Shown here piece after piece: positions 19,008 through 27,621 of a stretch of 64,000 nt of DNA. The stretch comes from Kutzneria kofuensis (lineage in GTDB: Bacteria > Actinomycetota > Actinomycetes > Mycobacteriales > Pseudonocardiaceae), in NCBI RefSeq assembly GCF_014203355.1, contig NZ_JACHIR010000001.1:2296038-2360037 (forward strand). Reading direction: 5' to 3'. Every line of letters starts with the position of its first letter. Within the stretch, counting starts at the first letter, position 1. The translations under genes were made by a program, and so were the position numbers. The notes beneath the pieces are model-generated. The model made no database searches. It saw nothing but the letters and a program-made list of their open reading frames with translations, and was not told the DNA's origin.

Positions 19008-19269
19008 GGAAGCCCTCCCTGCCTCGTCGGGGCTCCAGCATGGGTCGGGCGGCGGCCGGGCGGGCAGACTCAGCTTGTGGTGGCACTGGCAATACCAGGC
19101 CAACGAATCAGACATAGAGGTCACGCCGCCGATCAGGCGAACGGTTCCCCACACCCGGGGGCCGGATAACCCATTTGGTATCCGAAGGTGTAGCAACCCG
19201 AGTGGGACATGCCGCTGGTGCGGGGATTTTGCGATAACCTGGTGTCGGGGGAGTTGACTTGGGGGTGAC

Positions 19270-20070
19270 ATGGTGTCGGCCGAGGGAGGCAATCGCCACA
19301 TACTGGCTGCATTCCTGCGCAGCCGACGCGAACGGGTGACACCGGAATCCGTCGGCCTGCCGGCCGGACCACGCAGACGAACGGTCGGCCTCCGACGCGA
19401 GGAGGTCGCCGTTCTGGCCGGGCTGAGTCCGACTTGGTACACATATCTGGAACAGGGCCGAAACATCAGGCCGTCCGCCGAGGTGCTCGACAGCCTGGCC
19501 AGGGTGCTCAAGCTGTCCGAGGACGAGCGGCGCTACATGCACACCCTCGCCTACGGGCACACCAGCGTCGCGCCGGCCGAGCGCACCGAGCAGGAGGGCG
19601 TGGATCTGATCCGCGGTGTCGTCGCGACCACCGCGAACGGGGCGGAACCGGTGTACGCCCCCGACCGCTTCTGCGACGTCTACGCCTGGAACCAGGCGGC
19701 CGTGGAGTGGTACACGGACTTCGGAAAGATCCCTTACGAACAGCGGAACATGCTGCTGTGGATGCTGACCGATCCCCTGGCCCGGGAACGCTTCGTGGAC
19801 TGGGAGTACGACGTCACCGATGTGATCGCCCGGTTCCGCTGGGTATCGGCGCCCTACCGCGGGCATCCGCGACTCGAGGCCATCATCGCGGCGGCGGAAC
19901 AGGCCCATCCACGGTTCCGCGACTGGTGGCAGGATCACGACGTCCGAGTTCAGCGCAGCCGAACCCGACGTTTGCGCCACCCGGAACTCGGCGAACGCTC
20001 ATGGCGAATCTCCGCACTATACCTCGCCGATTTTGACAACCTGATGATGGTCTTTCACCTTCCCACATGA
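19270..20070 (+). CDS. XRE-family regulator with MmyB-like ligand-binding domain
   Basis: 266 residues. The HTH is at about 15-90: LRREEVAVLAGLSPTWYTYL then EQGRNIRPSAEVLDSLARVL, the standard start of actinomycete MmyB-type regulators. The rest is the MmyB-like (PAS-related) domain, recognised by YEQRNMLLWMLTDPLARERF and VDWEYDVTDVIARFRW, thought to bind a lipid or fatty-acid-like ligand. It precedes the ATPase fragment and the PKS gene and is a good candidate for a local regulator. A decayed relative lies at 24263-24500. ATG 19270 is preceded by a G-rich TGGGGGT site. Confidence 0.88.
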   Translation: MVSAEGGNRHILAAFLRSRRERVTPESVGLPAGPRRRTVGLRREEVAVLAGLSPTWYTYLEQGRNIRPSAEVLDSLARVLKLSEDERRYMHTLAYGHTSVAPAERTEQEGVDLIRGVVATTANGAEPVYAPDRFCDVYAWNQAAVEWYTDFGKIPYEQRNMLLWMLTDPLARERFVDWEYDVTDVIARFRWVSAPYRGHPRLEAIIAAAEQAHPRFRDWWQDHDVRVQRSRTRRLRHPELGERSWRISALYLADFDNLMMVFHLPT

Positions 20071-20100
20071 TGACAAGCAATCATCCCACCGCGGGCATTC

Positions 20101-20140
20101 CGTTAAATTAACGTTGACCGCGCGGCACTTGCCCGGTCAA
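20101..20140. promoter_or_regulatory. AT-rich palindromes before the PKS unit
   Basis: CGTTAA-A-TTAACG (20101-20113) is a perfect palindrome and overlaps TTGACC (20114-20119), which pairs with GGTCAA (20135-20140). The A+T-rich block stands out in the 252-bp gap between the XRE gene and the ATPase fragment and is a likely regulator binding site. A precise -10 element was not identified. Confidence 0.45.
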
Positions 20141-20322
20141 TGATTGACGAGGGGAGGATTCATCCGCACGCCATGGTCTCGACCGGCACTCGCGGGATGA
20201 GAACTCGAGTTGTCTGCCGCGGGTGCGTCACACGGATCCACGACAACGAGGGCGTAGGTCGGTCGCCACACGCCCCGCCACCGATTTTTCAAGCAGGTTG
20301 ACACCTTTGGGGGGTAACAACG

Positions 20323-20748
20323 ATGGCTTGGAACTTTGTCGGAAGAATCGAGCAGATCTCGCCTCTGCTCGCCGTGTGCGACCAGGACGACCCTGCCGTG
20401 GTCATCATGTCCGGCGCACCGGGAATCGGAATGAGCAGTCTGCTCGACCAGGTCGCGCGCCGGGCGACGCGAGGCACGAGAGCCCCGATCCGGCCGCACG
20501 CCAGGGCCGGCCACACCGCGTTCGGTCTGCTCGGCCCGCTCTTACCGGCCGGCTTCGGCGCCGGCACGCCACAGTGGACGGCCGTGTCCGAGGCGGCACG
20601 GCCGATCGTCGACCGGGTCGGCGGCGGGACCCACGGTGCCCGCCGCGGCAGCGGGTGGCCGGCCGCGGTCGCCCTGTCGGCACCGGCCGCCGGGCCGCAG
20701 CAACCGCCGAGTACCGGCGATCCGCGAGTCCTGGCGGTGGCCCGGTGA
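20323..20748 (+). CDS. Truncated LAL-type ATPase fragment upstream of PKS
   Basis: 141 residues. The N-terminus matches the ATPase start of large LuxR (LAL) regulators: FVGRIEQISPLLAV, then Walker A-like GAPGIGMSS with Gly-Met-Ser-Ser in place of GKS/T. Past residue about 60 the similarity fades, and no Walker B, TPR-like region or LuxR HTH exists. A GGGGGG ribosome-binding site precedes ATG 20323. The stop overlaps the PKS start (GTGA, 20745-20748), so translation of the PKS may depend on this gene. The missing Walker lysine argues against ATP hydrolysis. It is either a regulatory leader peptide or a remnant. The gene at 24814 is its longer paralogue. Confidence 0.6.
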   Translation: MAWNFVGRIEQISPLLAVCDQDDPAVVIMSGAPGIGMSSLLDQVARRATRGTRAPIRPHARAGHTAFGLLGPLLPAGFGAGTPQWTAVSEAARPIVDRVGGGTHGARRGSGWPAAVALSAPAAGPQQPPSTGDPRVLAVAR

Positions 20749-23700
20749 GCGCCATGGACGACCGTGCCATCGCCATCATCGGGATGAGCTGCCGGTTCCC
20801 CGGCGCTTCGTCCGTGCGGGAGTACTGGGACGTGCTGGTGGCGGGCCGGTGCACGATCGGCGAAGTGCCGCCGGAGCGGTTCGACGCGAAGGCGCTGCAC
20901 CACCCCGATCCGCACCACGAAGGCACGATCGTCAGCACCAGCGGTGGTTTCCTGCCCGGGGTGGCGGACTTCGACGCCGACTTCTTCCGCCTCACGCCGC
21001 ACGAGGCGGTCCGGATGGACCCGCAGCAGCGGCTGCTGCTGGAGTCGGCGTACGAAGCGATCGAGGACGCGGGTCTGCGGCTGGAGGACATCGCCGGCAG
21101 CAACACCGCCGTGTACACGGGTGTCGGCCTGATGTCGGAGTACTGGGACCTGCTGCGCGACTGCGGCATGACGGACCTGCACTCGTTCGTCGGCGCCGGC
21201 ACGCACAGCACGGCGGCCGGTCGGCTCTCCCATGCGCTCGATCTGCGCGGGCCGAGCCTGTCGGTGGACGCGTCGTGCGCGACGGGGCTGACCGCGGTGC
21301 AGGTGGCGTGCGACGCGCTCCGCGCCAACGACATCGAGATGGCCGTGGTCGGCAGCGTGTCGCTGCAGCTGGCACCCGACTACTCGGTGGCGCTGTCGAA
21401 GGGCACGGTGATCTCGCCGACCGGGCGCTGCCGGTTCGGCGACACGGGAGCCGACGGCTACGTCCGCAGCGAGGGCGTGGCCACGCTGGTGTTCAAGCGG
21501 CTGACCGACGCCGTCGCGGCCGGGGACCGGATCCACGCCGTGATCGCGGGCATCGCCAGCAGCAACGACGGCCGCAGCGGCGGCTCGATGATCAGGCCGA
21601 GCGTGGTCGGCCAGGAGCGCGCGCTGCGCGCCGCGTACCGCGACGCGGGCATCAGCCCCGGCGACGTGGACTACGTGGAGGCGCACGGCACCGGCACGGT
21701 CACCGGCGACCAGATCGAGCTGAGCGCGCTCGGCGCCGTGCTCGGCGAGGGGCGGCCGGCGGGCAACCGCTGCCTGGTCGGCTCCGCGAAGTCCAACATC
21801 GGGCACGTGGAGGCCGCTGCCGGGCTGGCCGGCCTGATCAAGACCGTGCTGGCGCTGCGGCACGGCACCGTGCCGCAGACGCTCCATGTGGACAGTCCAC
21901 TGCCGTTGATCGCGGACAAGAACCTGCCGCTGGAGCTGGCGACCTCACTCCGGCCCTGGCCGCGCACCGACCGCCGGGTCGCCGGCGTGAGCAACTTCGG
22001 CATCTCGGGCTCGAACACACACGTGGTGCTGGTCGCGCCGCCGGAACCGACACGGACCACGACCGCCGCGTGGCGGCGGCCGTACCTCGTGCCGCTGTCG
22101 GCGCGGGAGCCGAAGGCGCTGGAGCGGCTGGCCGAGTCGACCGCGAACCGCCTCGCCGACGGCCTCGACCTCCGGGACGTCGCGTTCAGCGCGGGCCTGC
22201 ACCGGTCGCACCACCCGCACCGGCTCGCCGTCGTCGGTGACGACACCGCGGAGGTCTCACGGCTGCTCGGCGGCCGACCACGTGGCGGTCGGGCCGTCGA
22301 AGGCCCGCCGAAGGTGGTGTTCGTCTTCTCCGGGCAGGGATCCCATTGGGCGGGCATGGCTCGCGAGCTGCTCACCGAGCCGGTGTTCCGCGACCGGCTG
22401 CGGGAGTGCGACGCGGCGGTCCGCGCCGAGACCGGCTTCTCACCGTTGCGGCTGGTGGCCGCGGGACGGCTGCCGGTGGGGCCGTGCGAGGTGCAGTCGA
22501 CGCTGTGGGCGGTGCAGGTGGCGCTGGCCGCGGCGTGGCGGCGCTGGGGCGTCGAGCCGGACGAGGTGATCGGCCAGAGCATGGGCGAAATCTCGGCGGC
22601 GACGGCGACCGGCGTGCTGTCCGTGGCCGAGGGTGCGGCGGTCGTCTGCCGGCGGGCGCGGCTGGTCGACAAGTTGCCGTCCGGCGGCGGCATGGCGATG
22701 GTGCGGCTGCCCGTGCTGGACGCGGCCGTTGAGATCGCCGAGTTCGCGGACCGCGTCGCCGTCGGCGTGGTCGCCGGCCGAACCAGTACTGTGCTGTCCG
22801 GCGACCGGGACGCGCTGGCGACCGTCGTCGACCGACTGCGGGCGGACGGCACCTTCGGCCAGCTGGTCGACGTGAACTACGCCTCGCACTCCCCGCACGT
22901 GGACCGGTTGCGACCGGCGCTGCTGGACCAGTTGGCCGGGCTGCGGCCGACCGCGGGTCGGGTGCCGCTGTGGTCGACGGTGACCGGCGAGCTCATCGAC
23001 GGCTCCGAGATGGACGCCGAGTACTGGGCGGACAACCTGCGCCAGCCGGTGCTGCTGGCGCCGGCGATCCGCGCCGCGGCGGCGGTCGACCGGCCGACCG
23101 TCTTCCTGGAGATCGGCCCGCATCCGCTGCTGCTCAACGAGATCGAGGAGCTGCTGGCGGCCGACGGCCGGGACGGCGTCGCGATCGGGTCCCTCCGCCG
23201 GGACGAGCCCTCGTTGCGGTCGCTGCTGCGGTCGGCGGGCGAGGCGTACACGGCGGGTTGTGAGCTGGACTGGCGCGCCGTCAACGGCACGGGCCGCTAC
23301 GTGGACCTTCCTGCCTATCCTTGGCAGCGCAAGACATTCTGGCCCACCGACGGCAACATCCAGACCGACACGGTCCTCACCTGGGACGGCTCGATGGCGG
23401 CCTCGGTGGAGGAGACTCTGGCCGGGGCGGCCGAGGAGCTGCTGGCGAGCGGCGGCTACGAGATCAGGCGCGTGCGGGTCGTGCGACCGCTGCCGGGAGA
23501 CGCCTCGACGCTGGCGGCCCGGGTGACGCTGCGCGCGACCGGCAACGGCTGGTCGTTCGAACTGCACGGCGCGCGACCGTCGCCGGGGTCGACCCGGCGG
23601 TGGTGCGTGCACGCCACCGGCCTGCTCGCCAGGACGGCGGCACGCTTCACGCCGCCGGCCGAGCAGGCCACGCAGAACACCCGGCCGACACCGCACGACG

Positions 23701-23930
23701 TGGCCAGGCTCCTGGTGGACAACGTGGTCACGCTGTTGGAGCTGCCCAGGGAGGAGATCGACCTGAGCAGGCGCCTACCGGCGCTCGGCCTGGACTCGCT
23801 GCTGGCGGCGCGGTTGTGCACCGAGCTCAGCACCGAGCTCGGCGTCTCCGTGCCGGTGCGAACCGTGCTCAGCGGCGCCCCGCTCGGCGAGCTGGCGGAG
23901 CAGCTGAGCCTCCTGGTGGCCGGCCGCTGA
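20745..23930 (+). CDS. Single-module type I polyketide synthase (KS-AT-DH remnant-ACP)
   Basis: 1061 residues from GTG 20745 (or ATG 20754). The KS spans about 7-430 with Cys178 in VDASCATGL, His314 in EAHGTGT and His354 in KSNIGH. The Cys motif is DASCATG rather than the common DTACSSS. The AT spans about 525-830, with Ser612 in GQSMGE and YASH at 712-715, a motif associated with methylmalonyl-CoA. Residues about 885-970 resemble part of a dehydratase hot-dog fold (RVRVVRPLPGD, WCVHATGLLA), but its catalytic HxxxGxxxxP is absent. The ACP carries Ser1018 in LGLDSLLAARL. No KR, ER, TE or docking domain is evident. Such a protein would extend a starter once, or act with partners encoded elsewhere. 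The product is unknown. Confidence 0.9.
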   Translation: MSAMDDRAIAIIGMSCRFPGASSVREYWDVLVAGRCTIGEVPPERFDAKALHHPDPHHEGTIVSTSGGFLPGVADFDADFFRLTPHEAVRMDPQQRLLLESAYEAIEDAGLRLEDIAGSNTAVYTGVGLMSEYWDLLRDCGMTDLHSFVGAGTHSTAAGRLSHALDLRGPSLSVDASCATGLTAVQVACDALRANDIEMAVVGSVSLQLAPDYSVALSKGTVISPTGRCRFGDTGADGYVRSEGVATLVFKRLTDAVAAGDRIHAVIAGIASSNDGRSGGSMIRPSVVGQERALRAAYRDAGISPGDVDYVEAHGTGTVTGDQIELSALGAVLGEGRPAGNRCLVGSAKSNIGHVEAAAGLAGLIKTVLALRHGTVPQTLHVDSPLPLIADKNLPLELATSLRPWPRTDRRVAGVSNFGISGSNTHVVLVAPPEPTRTTTAAWRRPYLVPLSAREPKALERLAESTANRLADGLDLRDVAFSAGLHRSHHPHRLAVVGDDTAEVSRLLGGRPRGGRAVEGPPKVVFVFSGQGSHWAGMARELLTEPVFRDRLRECDAAVRAETGFSPLRLVAAGRLPVGPCEVQSTLWAVQVALAAAWRRWGVEPDEVIGQSMGEISAATATGVLSVAEGAAVVCRRARLVDKLPSGGGMAMVRLPVLDAAVEIAEFADRVAVGVVAGRTSTVLSGDRDALATVVDRLRADGTFGQLVDVNYASHSPHVDRLRPALLDQLAGLRPTAGRVPLWSTVTGELIDGSEMDAEYWADNLRQPVLLAPAIRAAAAVDRPTVFLEIGPHPLLLNEIEELLAADGRDGVAIGSLRRDEPSLRSLLRSAGEAYTAGCELDWRAVNGTGRYVDLPAYPWQRKTFWPTDGNIQTDTVLTWDGSMAASVEETLAGAAEELLASGGYEIRRVRVVRPLPGDASTLAARVTLRATGNGWSFELHGARPSPGSTRRWCVHATGLLARTAARFTPPAEQATQNTRPTPHDVARLLVDNVVTLLELPREEIDLSRRLPALGLDSLLAARLCTELSTELGVSVPVRTVLSGAPLGELAEQLSLLVAGR

Positions 23931-23940
23931 CGGACACGGA

Positions 23941-23971
23941 AAAGGGCCGCTCCCGACGGGAGCGGCCCTTT
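23941..23971 (+). terminator. Terminator of the PKS transcript
   Basis: AAAGGGCCGCTCCC / GGGAGCGGCCCTTT with the short loop GAC, ten bases after the PKS stop, followed by CCC. The core is nearly identical to the hairpin at 26334-26384. Confidence 0.88.
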
Positions 23972-24262
23972 CCCATGCCTCGCGTCAGCCGGCGATCCCG
24001 GGCGGCCCGCAGGTCCTATCGGTCCCCTTTCTGGGTCAAGCCATGGATCAACAGACCTTGGGGTGAGGCATGTCGGGGACAATCGCCACGGCATCCTGCT
24101 TGCCACGACCGGGCGCGAGAAAATGCGCCCGGCGCGATAGTCACGCGACCGAACAGCCGAACCGGCCACGCCCCACGGCACTGGATTTCCTGACCGCGCG
24201 CCCGTTCGGCATCACAGTGCGTGGACTACTCTGAACGACGAGTAGCGAAAGGGGCCCACGGA

Positions 24263-24500
24263 TCGGACGGCCGCGACAAAAGGAACAAATTCGCCGCATT
24301 CCGCGTACGAAGAGAGCAGATCCCACCGGAGTCGGTCGGCTCCCCGCCGGCACCGAAGGCGCACCGACGGTTGCGCCGTGAGTAGGTCGCGGTGCTGGGG
24401 TTTTCCGAGGACGAGCGGGCCCCCGTCCGGTGATCCGGTGGCTTCGGGGCGACGACGGCGGGCCGCCGCAACATCATGTGGCGGGCGTTCACCGAGCCGT
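24263..24500 (+). pseudogene. Decayed XRE/MmyB-type regulator gene
   Basis: One frame reads KFAAFRVRREQIPPESVG, then PPAPKAHRRLRRE, a TAG stop at 24383-24385, then VAVLGFSEDERAPV. This aligns with the live regulator at 19270 (LRSRRERVTPESVGLPAG, RRTVGLRREEVAVL, LKLSEDERRYMH). The second Glu codon of the EE pair has become TAG, and about 30 residues between VAVL and SEDER are deleted. Further on in the same frame, RNIMWRAFTEP (24467-24499) matches the MmyB-domain motif RNMLLWMLTDP. No start codon is left. It sits just upstream of the second ATPase gene, as the live copy sits upstream of the first. Confidence 0.7.
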
Positions 24501-24813
24501 CGCCCAGCGGACCGGCGCTCGTTTGCCGCGCCGTCCGGAGCACGGGATCAGGGCGGCGCATTCGGCGGTTCGCTATATGGCCGAAACAGTTTCGGCGCAG
24601 CGCGAATCTTTGATCCCCACCGGACATCGTTACATAGCGGTTGACCCGGTGTTTTGAAGTAGTTGATACTCGAACCATCGTCAGCGGCGACCAGGATCTG
24701 CTACCGCATGCCATTCCGCGCATTAGCGCACCGAATGCGGTGACACCGCCATCTCGAGTCGACGGCGATGGTGCTGGCTCCGCGGACGCGTCTGGTGGGG
24801 AGGACATGCGACC

Positions 24814-26247
24814 ATGGTTCGGGGATTCATCGGGAGAACCGACCAGCTGAGGACCATTCGGGCCGCGTTGACGGCGCCGGTTCCGGCCTCGCTGGTGATC
24901 ACGGGGGAACACGGGGCCGGGCGCAGCAGTCTGCTCGCCGCCGCGCTGAGCGGGATCGACCTGAGCGACACACTGCTTCTGCGGGTCACTCCGGCCGCAT
25001 CTCCGCAACCGCTTTCCGCGCTGCGCGCGGTGTTGCCGGCGGACGTGCGGACCGCGGCGGAGGCGGTGCACGCCATCGCGGACCTGGCGGCCGGCAAGCG
25101 GCTCATCATCACCGTGGACGACGCCCATCTTGTCGACCACACCTCGATGTTCGTGCTCAGCGAGCTCAACCACGACAGCCGGACCACGCTGGTGGTGACC
25201 GAACCCCATGGCGCGAGCGGCTCGCCCGCGGCCGTGGATTTCGTGCGCTACCGGCACGACACGACGACGGTCCGGCTGGGCGCGCTGACCACGCACGAGG
25301 TCGCCGCGCTGGTCGGTGAGATGCTCGACGGCGAGATCCGGGTCGGCACGGCGACGGCCGCCGCACTGCACGCCGCCACCCGCGGCAACGCCGGGCTGCT
25401 GAGCCGACTCGTGTCGCAGGGCCTGCTCGACGCCCTGCAACAGCACCCGGAGGGCTGGCAACTGGCCGAGTTCCCGACGCCACGCGAGTGCCCGGCCGAC
25501 GAGGAGCTCGCCGCGCGCTTGCTCCAGGCGCTGGAGGATGCCTGGCGGGCTGTCGCGCTCGGCCGGGTGGACATGCTGTGCCGGCTCGCGACGTGGGTGG
25601 GGCTCGGGCAGGAAGTGTTGTGCAGGTGGGCAATCGTGTTGCTGCTGCGCGGCCGGCCCGACGACAGCTGGCGCCTGCTGCAGTCGGCCGAGGGCGCGGT
25701 GGACTGCCGCCGACGGTTCGTCGAGGCGATCGTGCTCGCGTTCGGGCACGGCCATGGCGCCGACGCGGTGGCCGCGCTGCAAGCGGCGATCGCCGACAAA
25801 CCCGACGAGCGCTCGATCGCGCACCTGGCGTGGTTCCAGTCCCTGACCGGCGACCGGGCCGCGGCAGCCGCGACGCTGGCGGCGCTCGCCGACCGCGTCG
25901 ATCCCGAGGTTCGCCTCTTCGCGCACACCGCGCGGGCGTGCAACGCCGTCGCGATCGGCCACTACGTGGAAAGCGTCCCGGAACTGCGCCGGGCGTTGAT
26001 CTGCGCCGACCTCCTCGCCGAGGAATTTCCGTGGCTGCCGGGCTACCTGACCGGCTGCCTCATCGACTCGCTGCTGCTCGGTGGCCGCATCGGGGAGGCG
26101 ACCACTCTCGCCCGCGAGTTCCACGCGGCGGCGCGCAACTCGGGCTGGGCCGTCGCGGTCGCCCTCGGCACGTTGGCCGGGCGGCACGGTGGCCAGTCGC
26201 CCGCGGCGCCCCGAGTGGCCGCCGTGAGTCCGAGACGTGACGGCTGA
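24814..26247 (+). CDS. LAL-type regulator ATPase without DNA-binding domain
   Basis: 477 residues. It begins FIGRTDQLRTIRAAL, with a Walker A-like ITGEHGAGRSSLLAA (Gly-Arg-Ser-Ser where GKS/T is expected) and Walker B LIITVDDAHLVDH. The middle has LGALTTHEVAALVGEML and AATRGNAGLLSRLVSQGLL, as in the AAA part of LuxR LAL regulators. A TPR-like helical region (about 290-450) follows. The protein ends at VSPRRDG without the LuxR HTH; such proteins usually have about 900 residues. ATG 24814 has GGGGAGGA nine bases upstream. It may act as a partner that titrates or senses a ligand, or be a truncated relic. It is paralogous to 20323-20748. Confidence 0.75.
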   Translation: MVRGFIGRTDQLRTIRAALTAPVPASLVITGEHGAGRSSLLAAALSGIDLSDTLLLRVTPAASPQPLSALRAVLPADVRTAAEAVHAIADLAAGKRLIITVDDAHLVDHTSMFVLSELNHDSRTTLVVTEPHGASGSPAAVDFVRYRHDTTTVRLGALTTHEVAALVGEMLDGEIRVGTATAAALHAATRGNAGLLSRLVSQGLLDALQQHPEGWQLAEFPTPRECPADEELAARLLQALEDAWRAVALGRVDMLCRLATWVGLGQEVLCRWAIVLLLRGRPDDSWRLLQSAEGAVDCRRRFVEAIVLAFGHGHGADAVAALQAAIADKPDERSIAHLAWFQSLTGDRAAAAATLAALADRVDPEVRLFAHTARACNAVAIGHYVESVPELRRALICADLLAEEFPWLPGYLTGCLIDSLLLGGRIGEATTLAREFHAAARNSGWAVAVALGTLAGRHGGQSPAAPRVAAVSPRRDG

Positions 26248-26333
26248 GGGCGAGGCACGGGCTTCGAAGCGCCGGCATGACCGCGACCCGTGGCAGCGCC
26301 GGCGGCACTGGCTGGACCCGGTGCCGGCCGACT

Positions 26334-26384
26334 GGGCATGCGAAAGGGGCCGCTCCCGTCGGGAGCGGCCCCTTTCGCATGCCC
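26334..26384. terminator. Bidirectional terminator with 25-bp perfect stem
   Basis: GGGCATGCGAAAGGGGCCGCTCCCG and its exact complement are separated by one base. The stem lies between the convergent ends of the ATPase gene (26247, plus) and the SpoIIE phosphatase gene (26389, minus) and can end both transcripts. Confidence 0.93.
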
Positions 26385-26388
26385 GGCG

Positions 26389-27621
26389 TCAGTCCCGGCG
26401 GACGGCGAGCATGGTGATGTCGTCGAACTGGTCGGCCTGGCCGACGTGCCGGCCCAGGTGCGTGTCCATGATGTTCAGCAGCTGCTCGGGCGTGTCGCAC
26501 GGGGTGCGGACGGCGTCGAGCATGCGCTCGTAGCCGAACAGGCCGCCGTTGGCGTCGCGGGCGTCGACCACACCGTCGGTGTAGACGAACAGGAAGTCGC
26601 CCGGGCCGAGCGTGGTGTGCCCCAGTGTGTAGGAGCTGTCGGCCAGTATGCCGACGGCCGGCCCGGTCGGCCGCAGCGTAGTGATCTCGCCGTCGGCGCG
26701 GACCAGCACCGGCGGGTTGTGCCCGCCGTTGATGTACAGCAGGGCCCCCGAGGTCGGGTCCAGCACGCCGAAGAACAGCGTGGCGAAGTAGCCCTGCCGC
26801 AGGTGGTTGCGGGCCATGTAGCGGTTGGTGCCGACGACGGACTGCACCAGCGGCCCGGCGCCGACCGACACCAGCGCCGGAAGCGCTCCGCCGGCCTCCA
26901 CCTCGCTGTCCACCAGCACCTCGTGCACGATGTCGTCCTGCCACCAGCTGCCGGTGTGCTCGGCAGTGTGCCGCAGCAGCGTCCGGATCAGCGCCATGAA
27001 CAGCGCCGCCCCGACTCCCTTGTCGCACACGTCGGCGACGAGGAACCCCAGTCGGCGGCCGTTGACCAGCTCGAAGCCGTCGTAGAAGTCGCCGGCGACC
27101 TCCTTGGCCGGGCGGAACCGCACCGCGAAGTCCCAGCCGTGCGCGGACGGCAGATGCTCGGGCAGGAAGCCGGCCTGGATCTCCCGAGCGATGCTCATGT
27201 CCCGCTCGTACTCGCGCAGGTTGGCCACCGCCGCCATGTCCTCCACGGCGATCGCCAGCTGCGATCTCTCCCAGCAGGTGGACAGCCGGCTGCGCAGCAG
27301 CGTGGGCAGGTACGGCGGCACCACCCAGTCGAAGCCGGCGCCGACGCACGCCTCCAGCGCGCCGTAGTCGTCCTGGGGGAACACCACGATCGTCGGGTTC
27401 AGCTCGTCGGCGGCGAACCGCTGCCCGAGTGTGGCCAGCCGGTGCAGCCCCAGCGAGGCCGACACCAGCACGATGTCCGGCGGTTCGGCCGAGGCCGCCA
27501 CGGAGTGCTCCTGCCCGGGCACCGCATGGCGCACGGCGAATCCCGCCGCGCGCAGCGCCTCGTCCAGCTCCCGTGTCGCGGCGTGCTCCTCAGCCACCAC
27601 CAGCGCGATCGTCGCCGCCAT
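26389..27621 (-). CDS. SpoIIE/RsbU-type PP2C phosphatase with receiver-like N-terminus
   Basis: 410 residues. The C-terminal PP2C domain (about 170-410) has EVAGDFYDGFELVNGRRLGF, LVADVCDKGVGAALFMAL, YINGGHNPPVLV and DFLFVYTDGVVDARD, with the metal-binding Asp residues in GDFYD, VADVCDKG and TDGV. It should dephosphorylate an STAS anti-anti-sigma protein, freeing it to bind the anti-sigma kinase encoded just upstream. Residues 1-125 look like a receiver fold, but the phospho-Asp position reads DIVLVSASLGL, so it is probably a pseudo-receiver. The start overlaps the kinase gene by 32 bases. It is the last gene of the nine-gene operon. Confidence 0.88.
   Translation of the reverse strand: MAATIALVVAEEHAATRELDEALRAAGFAVRHAVPGQEHSVAASAEPPDIVLVSASLGLHRLATLGQRFAADELNPTIVVFPQDDYGALEACVGAGFDWVVPPYLPTLLRSRLSTCWERSQLAIAVEDMAAVANLREYERDMSIAREIQAGFLPEHLPSAHGWDFAVRFRPAKEVAGDFYDGFELVNGRRLGFLVADVCDKGVGAALFMALIRTLLRHTAEHTGSWWQDDIVHEVLVDSEVEAGGALPALVSVGAGPLVQSVVGTNRYMARNHLRQGYFATLFFGVLDPTSGALLYINGGHNPPVLVRADGEITTLRPTGPAVGILADSSYTLGHTTLGPGDFLFVYTDGVVDARDANGGLFGYERMLDAVRTPCDTPEQLLNIMDTHLGRHVGQADQFDDITMLAVRRD

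Noticed and set aside
16773-19020. Transposase-like gene 16785-17981 as part of an intact IS
   Set aside because: No matching inverted repeats or target duplication were visible on either side, and the catalytic motifs are altered.
24226-26187. 653-residue open frame opposite the second ATPase gene
   Set aside because: The composition is typical of antisense to a GC-rich gene, whereas the plus strand encodes clear Walker B and LAL-type segments with a good ribosome-binding site.
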